Assembly (NCBI GenBank): GCA_947498985.1
Contig: CANMMF010000007.1
Span: forward strand, 62,001 to 126,000
Direction of reading: 5' to 3'
Source: an uncultured Paracoccaceae bacterium
GTDB taxonomy: Bacteria > Pseudomonadota > Alphaproteobacteria > Rhodobacterales > Rhodobacteraceae
DNA length: 64,000 nt
Of this stretch, positions 55,769 to 63,811 are shown in pieces. A program made the translations under genes and the position numbers. Each line of letters starts with the position of its first letter. The stretch's first letter is position 1. Below the pieces are notes generated by a model. The model searched no databases. It saw only the letters and a program-made list of their open reading frames with translations, and was not told where the DNA came from.

Positions 55769-55798
55769 CGTTTCTTCTCTTTCCAAATACGCAATCCC
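55769..55798 (-). repeat. tail-only copy of the dispersed repeat at the dut start
   Basis: Read on the minus strand: GCGTATTTGGAAAGAGAAGA then AACG and the dut GTG. The purine run lies where the ribosome binding site should be, so the repeat tail may serve as one. No hairpins precede it. Confidence 0.55.
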
Positions 55799-55802
55799 GC
55801 CC

Positions 55803-57005
55803 TCAGCCGCGCGGTGCCAGCGCGTCGGCGATGCGCGCCGCCAGCCGCCGCGCCACCTCCGTCTTGCTCATCCGGTCCCAGGGTTCCGCCCCGGTTTCAG
55901 AGATCAGCACCACTGCGTTCTCCGCCCCGCCCATGATGCCGGTTGCCGGGCTTACATCATTGGCAAGGATCCAGTCGCAGCCCTTGCGGGCGCGTTTGGC
56001 GGTGGCATGGGCCAGCACATCGTCGGTCTCGGCGGCAAAGCCCACGACAAGCGCGGGGCGATCTTCGGGCAGCGACGAGATTTCGGCCAAAATGTCGGGG
56101 TTTTCGGTGAAATCCAGAACCGGCAGACCGTCCTTGCCTTTCTTGATCTTGCTGTCGGAGGCGCTGGTCACGCGCCAGTCGGCCACCGCTGCGGCAAAAA
56201 CCCCGGCGCTGACCGGCAGCGCGCCCATGACCGCGGCGCGCATCTCGATGGCGGTCTCGACTTCGATCACCTCGATGCCCTCGGGGCGCGGGCTGGTGGC
56301 CGGACCGGTCACAAACACCACCTCGGCCCCGAGATCGCGCAGCGCCGCGGCAATCGCACTGCCCTGCGCGCCGGAGGAGCGGTTGGCGATGTAGCGCACC
56401 GGGTCGATGGGCTCATGCGTCGGCCCCGAGGTCACCAAAACCCGGTGGCCTTTCAGAGGCCCGTCCGACAGCGCGGCCTCGAGCGCGGCCACGATCTCCA
56501 GCGGTTCGGACATGCGGCCCGGTCCGAACTCGCCACAGGCCATGTCGCCCGCATTCGGGCCGACCACCAGCACGCCGTCGCCCTGCAGGCTGTGCAGGTT
56601 GCGCCCGGTGGCCGCGTTTTCCCACATTCGCACATTCATCGCAGGCGCGATCATCACCGGTGTGTCCGTCGCCATCAGCAACGTAGTGGCCAGATCATCC
56701 GCATGCCCCCCGGCCATCTTGGCCATGAGATCGGCGGTGGCCGGGGCGACCAGCACCATATCGGCCACGCGGGAAAGCTGGATATGGCCCATCTCCGCCT
56801 CGTCGGTCAGATCGAAGAGGTCGGTATACACCTTTTCACCGGCCAGCGCCGAGACGCTGAGAGGGGTCACAAATTCCTGCGCCGCGCCGGTCAGGACCGG
56901 GGTCACCGCCGCGCCGCGTTCGCGCATGCGGCGGATGAGATCGAGGCATTTGAAGGCTGCGATGCCGCCGCCGATGATCAGTAGAATGCGCTTGCCTGCC
57001 AGCAT
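55803..57005 (-). CDS. coaBC: bifunctional phosphopantothenoylcysteine decarboxylase / phosphopantothenate-cysteine ligase
   Basis: Two consecutive steps of coenzyme A synthesis; 400 aa. N-terminal FMN-dependent CoaC domain ([18 protein letters not shown], the active-site histidine in [21 protein letters not shown]) and C-terminal CoaB domain ([35 protein letters not shown]). GGGAGG precedes the ATG at 57005. Followed by dut and moeB on the same strand. Confidence 0.96.
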   Translation of the reverse strand: MLAGKRILLIIGGGIAAFKCLDLIRRMRERGAAVTPVLTGAAQEFVTPLSVSALAGEKVYTDLFDLTDEAEMGHIQLSRVADMVLVAPATADLMAKMAGGHADDLATTLLMATDTPVMIAPAMNVRMWENAATGRNLHSLQGDGVLVVGPNAGDMACGEFGPGRMSEPLEIVAALEAALSDGPLKGHRVLVTSGPTHEPIDPVRYIANRSSGAQGSAIAAALRDLGAEVVFVTGPATSPRPEGIEVIEVETAIEMRAAVMGALPVSAGVFAAAVADWRVTSASDSKIKKGKDGLPVLDFTENPDILAEISSLPEDRPALVVGFAAETDDVLAHATAKRARKGCDWILANDVSPATGIMGGAENAVVLISETGAEPWDRMSKTEVARRLAARIADALAPRG

Positions 57006-57094
57006 CGACGGCCTCCCTTGCGTGCCTTGCGCAGGTTAAGGCGTGTTCAGAGCCGCCCGCAAGGTCCGTTCGTGTGCAGCCAAGCGGCGCGGCT

Positions 57095-57880
57095 TCAGCG
57101 AAACGCCTCGCAGGGGTCGCCGCGCTCGGCATCGGCGCTGATCTCCACGTGGTGGAACTCCCCCTCTGGATCGCCGCTGCTGACCTCGCCCTGGCCCAAC
57201 GCCCAGACCTCGAGCTCCGGCGCGACCCGCGCCAGCGCGTCCGGCGCCCCCCAGTCAAGCCGGGCATGGCCGTTGCCGGTGATCACCGCCACAGGGCCGC
57301 CGGTTGCCTGAAAGGCCTCTAGCGTGACCCGTGCGATGGCCGCATCCCGGAGCCGCTGGATATCGACCATCATCGGCAGCATCTCGACCGGCATCGCGTC
57401 GCAATGCGCGGCCAGCTGCAGCGCTTCGCGCGTGTCCTGCTGTGCCTTGGGCAAAGGCTCGGTCAGACCGTAAAGTGCCGCGTCCTCGCCGAAGACGGCA
57501 ATTGTGCCCTCGTCCATCACCCGGCGGGCCTGCGGGCGCGGCACCGCGGCGCCGTAAACCGCGGCCTCGGGTGCGGCGGCAAAGATCGGGTGGTACATCG
57601 CGAAATCGGGCCAGCCGCTGGCGTTCCACCCCAACGTGGCCTCCAGCGCCGTGGCGTCATCGATCAGCTCCGGCGTCACACGGGCTGCCTGCTGCGGTGT
57701 CAGCATTTCGAAGACCAGCGCGGCGGGGCTGGCATCGGCCACGATCTCGGCCTGGCGCTGGTGATGCGCGGGATTGTCGTGCAGCTCGCCGAGAAACAGG
57801 ATCTCGGCCTGCATGAAATCGCCCCCGCCGGCAAATGCGGCGGGGGCGACGAACACCAAAGGTGCGATCCAGGATCTCAT
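57095..57880 (-). CDS. ChaN-like haem-binding family protein, exported
   Basis: A 261-aa protein with a signal peptide (MRSWIAPLVFVAPAAFA) and the ChaN-type domain: LGELHDNPAHHQRQAEIV, GWPDFAMYHPIFAAA, then HCDAMPVEMLPMMVDIQRLRD and VAVITGNGHARLDWG. The family includes Campylobacter ChaN, a haem-binding lipoprotein; no lipobox cysteine is present here, so this one is probably periplasmic. Its start overlaps the rpoH2 stop by 4 bp, so it should be made with the stress sigma factor. Confidence 0.8.
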   Translation of the reverse strand: MRSWIAPLVFVAPAAFAGGGDFMQAEILFLGELHDNPAHHQRQAEIVADASPAALVFEMLTPQQAARVTPELIDDATALEATLGWNASGWPDFAMYHPIFAAAPEAAVYGAAVPRPQARRVMDEGTIAVFGEDAALYGLTEPLPKAQQDTREALQLAAHCDAMPVEMLPMMVDIQRLRDAAIARVTLEAFQATGGPVAVITGNGHARLDWGAPDALARVAPELEVWALGQGEVSSGDPEGEFHHVEISADAERGDPCEAFR

Positions 57881-58755
57881 GCGAGGAAGTGTTGCACCTC
57901 GCGCGACTGGGTTTCAAGCGACTTGCGCATCTTGACGAAGGCGGCGGCCTCGAGCTGGCGCACGCGCTCCTTGCTGAGGCCAAGCTCGTTGCCGAGGCTT
58001 TCCAGCGTGCGCGTCTCCTCGCGCAGCTTGCGCTCGCGCACGATGAACCGCTCGCGTTCGTTCAGCCCGCCCATCGCGTCCAGCAGCCATTCGCGCAGCT
58101 GCTCGCGGTCATGGCTGTCCTCGACGATCTCGTCGGCCTGCGCGCTGTCGTCTTCCAGCGCGTCGATCCACTCGCGGCCCTCGTCATCCACCGATTGCGT
58201 GGCGTTGAGCGAATAGTCGGAGCCCGAAAGACGGCCCTCCATCATCTCCACATCATGCAGCGGCACGCCGATTTCGGTGGCGATCATGTGGCGCAGCTGG
58301 TGGCGGTCCAGCGTCTCACCGGCCGAGGCGGCCTCCCGCTCGATCCGCGCCTGCACCCGGCGCATGTTGAAAAACAGCGACTTCTGCGAGGAGGTCGATC
58401 CGGTGCGCACCATCGACCAGTTGCGCATCACGTAATCCTGGATGCTCGCCTTGATCCACCACACGGCGTAGGTGGAAAAGCGCACCCCGCGGTCGGGGTC
58501 GAACTTGTCGGCGGCCTTCATCAGGCCAAGCCCGGCCTCCTGGATCAGGTCATTCATCGGCGCGCCGTAGCGCTTGAACTTCGCGGCCATGGAAATGGCC
58601 AGTCGCATATAGGCGGTGATCAGGCGGTGCAGCGCCGCCTCGTCCCGCTCGTCGCGCCAGGCATAGGCAAGGCGCAATTCGGTCTCGGCATCCAGCAGCT
58701 CCGCTTTCATCGCGCGGCGGGACAGGGTTTGGTCGTTGAATCCGTTCATTGCCAT
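57877..58755 (-). CDS. rpoH2: RNA polymerase sigma-32 family factor, RpoHII-like
   Basis: Group 3 sigma factor of the RpoH family, 292 aa. Region 2: RLITAYMRLAISMAAKFKRYGAP, DLIQEAGLGLMKAADKFDPDRG and FSTYAVWWIKASIQDYVMRNWSMV; region 4: NERERFIVRERKL and LGNELGLSKERVRQLEAAAF. Some residues differ from typical RpoH boxes, in line with the RpoHII branch of Rhodobacteraceae, which acts in singlet-oxygen and oxidative stress. ATG 58755 follows GGGGAG; upstream frame extension has no family similarity. A TGATCC-N18-TAGAT promoter lies just upstream. Co-translated with the ChaN-like gene. Confidence 0.9.
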   Translation of the reverse strand: MAMNGFNDQTLSRRAMKAELLDAETELRLAYAWRDERDEAALHRLITAYMRLAISMAAKFKRYGAPMNDLIQEAGLGLMKAADKFDPDRGVRFSTYAVWWIKASIQDYVMRNWSMVRTGSTSSQKSLFFNMRRVQARIEREAASAGETLDRHQLRHMIATEIGVPLHDVEMMEGRLSGSDYSLNATQSVDDEGREWIDALEDDSAQADEIVEDSHDREQLREWLLDAMGGLNERERFIVRERKLREETRTLESLGNELGLSKERVRQLEAAAFVKMRKSLETQSREVQHFLA

Positions 58756-58808
58756 CTTCGCTCCCCAGGATGATCGCCTCTCCGGCGTTTTTCTTTGGCC
58801 CTCATGGT

Positions 58809-58838
58809 GATCTACGAAGCGAGATAGGGTTTGGATCA
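58809..58838 (-). promoter_or_regulatory. candidate RpoE (ChrR-controlled) promoter of rpoH2
   Basis: On the minus strand TGATCC (58838-58833), an 18-nt spacer and TAGATC (58814-58809). In Rhodobacter sphaeroides the singlet-oxygen sigma factor RpoE recognises TGATCC-N-TAAGA-like sites, and rpoHII is one of its known targets. The -35 is exact; the -10 differs from consensus. Transcription would begin about 48 nt before the ATG. Confidence 0.65.
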
Positions 58839-58977
58839 CAACAATCGTAAAAAAAATGTATCCAGCGCTTGTCTTTTCGAACCCCAGCATAAGCGCGCGT
58901 GATCGAAACATGCACAAAAAGGCGTTTTGTTTGTGCCATGCCGGGGGTTAATCAGGCATTAACAGGGGAGAGACGAC

Positions 58978-59844
58978 ATGGCCTACACATTGATCCTTGG
59001 CGATTATGCCTACTCGAGCTGGTCGCTGCGCGGCTGGTTGCTGTTCGAGCGCTTCGGGCTGGCCTGCGCCAGTGTGCTGGTGGATTTCAGCAGCAAAAGC
59101 GTGGCCGAGCAACTGGCCGCCCACCCGCCCGCGCGCACGGTGCCCACCTTGCTGACCGAAGACGGCGCGGTGATCTGGGACAGCCTCGCCATCGCCGAGG
59201 AACTGGCCAGCCGCCACCCCGATGCGGGCCACTGGCCGAAGGATCCCGGCGACCGCGCGCTGGCCCGCAGCCTCGCTGCCGAGATGCATTCCGGCTTTGG
59301 GGCATTGCGCGAGGATTGCCCGATGAACCTGCGCGCGGCCTATCTCGACACCGCGCCCTCCGAAGACGTGCTGGCGGATCTGTGCCGCCTGCAGGATCTC
59401 TGGGCGTTTGCGCTGAAACGCTCCGGCGGGCCCTGGCTTTGTGGCGATTACAGCGTGGCGGATGCGTTTTTTGCCCCGGTCGCGGCGCGGATTGCCACCT
59501 ACAACCTGCCGGTCGACCGTCTCTCACAAGGCTATGTGACCGCACATCTGGCCGATCCGGCCTTTCGCCGATGGCGCGCGCTGGGGCTGGTGCAGGGCAA
59601 CGAGCTGCCCTGGTACGCGCGCGATTTCCCGCAGACCGACTGGCCGGGGCCAAAACCGCTGGCCGCCCGCGCGGTGCCCGAAGGCCCGTCGCAGAACGCG
59701 TCCTGCCCCTATTCCGGCGATCCGGTCACAGATTTTCTGGAGTTCGACGGGCGCGTCTTCGGCTTCTGCAACGCAGGCTGCCGCGACAAGACCGTGGCCG
59801 ATCCGGAGGCCTGGCCCGCCTTCATGGCGATGGCGCGCAGCTGA
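58978..59844 (+). CDS. glutathione S-transferase family protein with C-terminal YHS-like cysteine domain
   Basis: A 288-aa protein. Residues 1-215 are GST-like: thioredoxin-fold N-domain (TLILGDYAYSSWSLRGWLL, then RTVPTLLTEDGAVIWDSLAIAEEL) and all-helical C-domain (GDYSVADAFFAPVAAR). Residues 240-288 are different: C243 in CPYSGDP, then VFGFCNAGCRDK with C264 and C268, resembling YHS/TRASH metal-binding modules. The fusion suggests a metal- or haem-linked role. GGGGAGAG precedes the ATG. Substrate unknown. Confidence 0.82.
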   Translation: MAYTLILGDYAYSSWSLRGWLLFERFGLACASVLVDFSSKSVAEQLAAHPPARTVPTLLTEDGAVIWDSLAIAEELASRHPDAGHWPKDPGDRALARSLAAEMHSGFGALREDCPMNLRAAYLDTAPSEDVLADLCRLQDLWAFALKRSGGPWLCGDYSVADAFFAPVAARIATYNLPVDRLSQGYVTAHLADPAFRRWRALGLVQGNELPWYARDFPQTDWPGPKPLAARAVPEGPSQNASCPYSGDPVTDFLEFDGRVFGFCNAGCRDKTVADPEAWPAFMAMARS

Positions 59845-59868
59845 CAAAAAACGCGCGCCGCCTGTGCC

Positions 59869-59916
59869 GCTTCATCTTGCCGGTAAACTTCGGAGTCCGG
59901 GGGGCTGGCCCCCCGG
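59869..59916 (-). repeat. dispersed hairpin repeat between convergent GST and membrane-protein genes
   Basis: Perfect hairpin CCGGGGGG-CTGG-CCCCCCGG (59897-59916), then on the minus strand ACTCCGAAGTTTACCGG and CAAGATGAAGC. Same hairpin-plus-purine-tail plan as the other copies, with AAGATGAAG in place of AGAGAAGAA. Confidence 0.6.
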
Positions 59917-59952
59917 CGGATCGCGCCGCGCCATGTGCGCTGCGACACAATC

Positions 59953-60978
59953 TCAGGCGCCGCACACCCCTTGCAGGCGGACCCAGTCGCCGTCGCTCAG
60001 CACGTCGCGCCCACCCGATTGCGCATGCGGATCGGCCTCGATCAGGCCCAGAACGGATTCGCCGGTGATGTCGCGGGCATAGGCATAAGGCGTGCTGCTG
60101 AGCTCGGCGCGGGCGAACCCGGCCAGCAGCGCCTCGGTGTCGGGCTCCGCCGGTGCGCGGGTCAGCATGTGCTCGGCATAGGCGTCCAGCGCCTCGTCGG
60201 GCACCACACCGGTGGTCACCAGCTTGAGGCTTGCCACCAGCCCGGCATGGTCCAGCAGATCCTCCAGCGGATCTTTTTCCGATGCGCGCACCGCTTCGGC
60301 GATGACATGGCCGGCGGCGACGGCCGGGTCTTCGTGGTCTTCGATCACCGCGCGGTTGAGCAGCACGATGCCGCCAGGCAGATGCGCGCTGACCGCCACA
60401 CCGGCGGGCAGCACCACAAGCGCGTCTTCGCGGCCCGGACCCAGGATACGCCGCGACAGGGTCTTCAGCGGTGCCAGCGCCTCGTAGTTGAGACAGGGCG
60501 CGCCGCTGACCCGCGCCATGCGGGCCAACAGCGCCTCGCCGATCTCGGCGCGCTTGACCGCGGGCACGATCTTGACAGTGTAGCTTTCCAGCGCATCGGG
60601 CAGCCAGAACCACGCCGCCGCTGCCAGCACGGCGGCGGTGCCGAGGCCCAGCATCAGCCGCAATTTTCCGGGTTTGGGGCGGCGTTTTTCGATGGCCCGC
60701 AGAACCCGGTCGATCCCGGCGATCATCGCGGTCTCGTTTGCGGCGATCTCCAGCGTTTCGCCCGGGTCGCCATCGGGATGGTAAAGCGCGCCGTCGCCGC
60801 TGGCCTTGCCTTTCTCGACGGCGGCAATCGACCAATGGGTCAGCGCCTGGCCGTTCAGGTCCGACATCGTGAGCGTCGCGTCACCCAGCGACACGATCAC
60901 CTCGCGCCGCTGATCTTCGGGCGCGGCGCGCCAGAGGCCGGACGCCTCCAAACGGTCGTATTCCTTCAGCGCTGTCAT
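59953..60978 (-). CDS. single-pass membrane protein with degenerate M48-like domain
   Basis: A 341-aa protein. Residues 1-105 are soluble and include an Asp/Gly-rich segment; a transmembrane helix lies near 106-128 (LRLMLGLGTAAVLAAAAWFWL). The C-terminal domain, presumably periplasmic, resembles M48-type peptidases in layout (GGIVLLNRAVIEDHEDPAVAAGHVIAEAVR), but the zinc motif HExxH is replaced by GHVIAEA, so it is probably not a protease. Function unknown. It follows the 51-aa gene by 77 bp. Confidence 0.7.
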   Translation of the reverse strand: MTALKEYDRLEASGLWRAAPEDQRREVIVSLGDATLTMSDLNGQALTHWSIAAVEKGKASGDGALYHPDGDPGETLEIAANETAMIAGIDRVLRAIEKRRPKPGKLRLMLGLGTAAVLAAAAWFWLPDALESYTVKIVPAVKRAEIGEALLARMARVSGAPCLNYEALAPLKTLSRRILGPGREDALVVLPAGVAVSAHLPGGIVLLNRAVIEDHEDPAVAAGHVIAEAVRASEKDPLEDLLDHAGLVASLKLVTTGVVPDEALDAYAEHMLTRAPAEPDTEALLAGFARAELSSTPYAYARDITGESVLGLIEADPHAQSGGRDVLSDGDWVRLQGVCGA

Positions 60979-61055
60979 GCGGGCTGCTCTGCCTCTTGTC
61001 TGGCCAGAGCATACACCCGCAACGCGCCCGTGGGAAGGTGATGCCGCCGATCCGG

Positions 61056-61211
61056 TCAGGCCAGAAGGTCTTCGTACAACCAGTGGTGGCGACGGTGCGC
61101 GGAGCGATCATTCTCGCGTGTCTGAGCGGCGCGCAGATCGGCAACCTGCGGCGCCTCGCGCGGCCCGGATTGCGAATGTTCGGGGCTTGTGTCCTGCGTC
61201 GGGGCGGTCAT
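61056..61211 (-). CDS. small hydrophilic protein, 51 aa
   Basis: Unrecognised 51-residue protein starting MTAPTQDTSPEHSQSG, rich in Gln, Arg and His, and ending YEDLLA. A near-perfect Shine-Dalgarno sequence (AAGGAGG) lies 7 nt before the ATG, which is the main reason for the call. It lies 50 bp after the acyl-CoA ligase gene on the same strand. Confidence 0.6.
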   Translation of the reverse strand: MTAPTQDTSPEHSQSGPREAPQVADLRAAQTRENDRSAHRRHHWLYEDLLA

Positions 61212-61261
61212 GCGATATCCTCCTTGGTGTCGAAAGGATACGTCGCCCGCCCGCAACCGGA

Positions 61262-62890
61262 TCACTCGGATTTCGCCAACTCGCGCAGCTCGAACTTCTT
61301 GATCTTGCCGGTGGAGGTCTTGGGCAGCTCCTGGAACACCACCTTTTTCGGGGTCTTGAACCCGGCCAGGGTCTGGCGGGCAAAGGCGATCAGATCGGCC
61401 TCGCTGACCTCTGCACCCGGTTTCAGCTCCACAAAGGCGCAGGGCACTTCGCCCCATGTCTCGTCCGGGCGCGCCACCACTGCGCAGAGCGATACCGCGT
61501 CATGCTCCATCAGGCAGCCCTCGACCTCGACCGACGAGATGTTCTCGCCACCCGAGATGATGATGTCCTTGGCCCGGTCGGCGATCTGGATATAGCCGTC
61601 GGGATGCTGCACGGCGATATCGCCGGAGTGGAAATAGCCGCCCGCAAAGGCCTCTTCGGTGGCTTCGGGATTCTTCAGATACCCTTTCATGACCGAATTG
61701 CCGCGGATCATGATCTCACCCTTGGTGGTGCCGTCGCGCGCGACCGGCGCCATCATCTCATCGGTGACGTGGATGTCCTCCATCATCGGGAAGGCGACCC
61801 CCTGACGGGCCTTGATCGCCGCCTTTTCGGGGCCCGGCAGCGCCCCCCACCGCGTGTCGTTCCAGACGCATTCGGTCACGTGGCCATAGGTTTCGGTCAG
61901 CCCGTAGACCTGCATGACCGAAAAGCCCAGCGGTTCGATCTTGGCCAGCGTCGCGGGCGCAGGCGGGGCGCCGGCGGTGAACAGGTTGACGGTGTGGTCA
62001 AACGTCCGGCGTTCCGCGTCGGAGGCGTTCACGATCATGTTCAGCACAATCGGCGCGCCGCCGAAATGGGTGACGCCTTCGTCGGCGATGGCGTTGTAGA
62101 TCGCGGCGGCAGTGATATCGCGGCAGCAGACAACCGTGCCCCCCAGCAGCGGCATCATCCAGGTGTGGTTCCAGCCGTTGCAGTGAAAAAGCGGCACGAT
62201 GGTCAGGTAGCGCACATGCAGCGGCATCTGCCAGCTGACGCTGGTGCCCATGCACATCAGATACGCGCCGCGGTGATGACAGACGACGCCCTTGGGCCGC
62301 CCGGTCGTGCCGGAAGTATAGTTGAGCGCCAGGCTTTCCCACTCGTCCCCCGGCAGGATCCAGTCAAAGCCGGGATCGGCCCCGGCCAGAAGGTCTTCGT
62401 AAGTGGTGCAGCCGCCGCTGGCAGGCCAGCCCGCGGCGGCGTCGGCAACCTCGACGATCTTCGGCGCGGGGGTTTCCATGAGCGCCAGCGCGTCGGTGAG
62501 TGTGGGCATGAATTGCGAGTCGATGAGCACAACCTTCGCCTCGCCGTGATCGAGGATATAGGCGATGGTGTCGGCATCGAGCCGCGTGTTGATGGTGTTG
62601 AGCACGGCGCCACAGGCGGGCACGCCGAAATGCGCCTCGGCCTGTGCGGGGATGTTGGGCAGGATCGTGGACACCACATCGCCGGGAGTCACCCCGAGCC
62701 CCGAAAGTGCCGAGGCCAGGCGCGTCACCCGCTCTGCATACTCCGCATAGTTCTTGCGGTGATCGCCATAAAGCACCGCCGGGTGATCCGGCCAGACCAG
62801 AGCGGCGCGGCGCAGGAACGACAAAGGGGTCAAAGGCGTGTAATTGGCGGCGCGCTTCTCCAGCCCGGTCTCGTCTTTCATCCAGCCCAT
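61262..62890 (-). CDS. acyl-CoA synthetase (AMP-forming), possibly methylmercaptopropionate-CoA ligase
   Basis: Activates a carboxylic acid with ATP and CoA; 542 aa. AMP-binding P-loop LNYTSGTTGRPKGVV, VYGLTETYGHVTE, GYFHSGDIAVQHPDGYIQIADRAKD and the acyl-adenylate-to-CoA lysine in PKTSTGKIKK. Among marine Rhodobacterales, ligases of this size and type include DmdB of the DMSP demethylation pathway, as well as medium-chain fatty acid ligases; no dmdC or dmdD is adjacent, so the substrate stays open. GGGAGGAG precedes the ATG. Confidence 0.88.
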   Translation of the reverse strand: MGWMKDETGLEKRAANYTPLTPLSFLRRAALVWPDHPAVLYGDHRKNYAEYAERVTRLASALSGLGVTPGDVVSTILPNIPAQAEAHFGVPACGAVLNTINTRLDADTIAYILDHGEAKVVLIDSQFMPTLTDALALMETPAPKIVEVADAAAGWPASGGCTTYEDLLAGADPGFDWILPGDEWESLALNYTSGTTGRPKGVVCHHRGAYLMCMGTSVSWQMPLHVRYLTIVPLFHCNGWNHTWMMPLLGGTVVCCRDITAAAIYNAIADEGVTHFGGAPIVLNMIVNASDAERRTFDHTVNLFTAGAPPAPATLAKIEPLGFSVMQVYGLTETYGHVTECVWNDTRWGALPGPEKAAIKARQGVAFPMMEDIHVTDEMMAPVARDGTTKGEIMIRGNSVMKGYLKNPEATEEAFAGGYFHSGDIAVQHPDGYIQIADRAKDIIISGGENISSVEVEGCLMEHDAVSLCAVVARPDETWGEVPCAFVELKPGAEVSEADLIAFARQTLAGFKTPKKVVFQELPKTSTGKIKKFELRELAKSE

Positions 62891-62991
62891 ACGCTCCTCC
62901 CCCGCGCCGATCTCCGGCGGTCACGATGGCGCAAGGCGGGCTGCGAGAAAAGCCCTTTTGCGTCCCGCAACCAAGACGCTAGGGTCGCGTC

Positions 62992-63639
62992 ATGATCCTG
63001 TCCCGCGGCCGCCGCTATATCTTTGTGCATATTCCCAAGACCGGCGGCACGTCTCTGGCGCTTGCGCTTGAGGCCCGCGCGATGGCCGATGACATCCTGA
63101 TCGGGGACACGCCGAAGGCGCGCAAGAGACGCGGCAGGCTGGGCGCGCTTGCGGCGCGCGGTCGGCTCTGGAAACATGCGACGCTGGCCGATATCGACGG
63201 CGTGGTGAGCCCGGAGGAGATCGCCGGGCGGTTCTGCTTCACGCTGGTGCGCAACCCCTGGGACCGCGCGGTCAGCTACTATCACTGGCTGCAGACGCAA
63301 AGCTTTGACCATCCGGCGGTGAGGATCGCGCAATCCCATGATTTCGCGGCGTTTTTGCGTCATGAGAACACGCAGGCCTCGCTGTCCTCCTGGCCCGCCG
63401 CGCGGTACATGACGGATGTGTCGGGGGTGGAGCGGGCGGATCTCTATATCCGTCTGGAGCATTTTGCCGAAGACAGCGCGCCGCTGCAGGCGCATCTGGG
63501 CTTCGCGCTCGAGTTGCCGCATGAGAACCGCTCCGACCGCGGCGCGTATCAGGCCTATTACGACGCGGATCTGGCTGTGCTTCTGGGTCGGATATGTGCG
63601 GACGACATCGCGCGCTTCGGGTACCGGTTCGGGGCGTGA
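62992..63639 (+). CDS. sulfotransferase family protein
   Basis: A 215-aa member of the sulfotransferase-2 family: PAPS 5'-phosphate loop YIFVHIPKTGGTSLALAL near residues 10-27 and 3'-phosphate segment FCFTLVRNPWDRAVSYYHW near 83-101. Cytoplasmic, no signal peptide. Acceptor unknown; relatives sulfate polysaccharides or lipids. Divergent from the acyl-CoA ligase gene with about 100 bp between starts. No good Shine-Dalgarno sequence is visible. Confidence 0.85.
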   Translation: MILSRGRRYIFVHIPKTGGTSLALALEARAMADDILIGDTPKARKRRGRLGALAARGRLWKHATLADIDGVVSPEEIAGRFCFTLVRNPWDRAVSYYHWLQTQSFDHPAVRIAQSHDFAAFLRHENTQASLSSWPAARYMTDVSGVERADLYIRLEHFAEDSAPLQAHLGFALELPHENRSDRGAYQAYYDADLAVLLGRICADDIARFGYRFGA

Positions 63640-63811
63640 CTTTTGCGGGATGGGCCGGGATCGGCGTTCTGGTCCCTGACCTGGCCTGATAGAAGCGCGG
63701 GCTGCATGCGGATACCGGCGGCATGCCGGGCGGCTTTTGCTCTGCCATCGGGCGCCGCGAGTATGGCCCGACGGGCCGCAACCATGGATCCGGCGCAAAC
63801 CCCTGCCGGGG

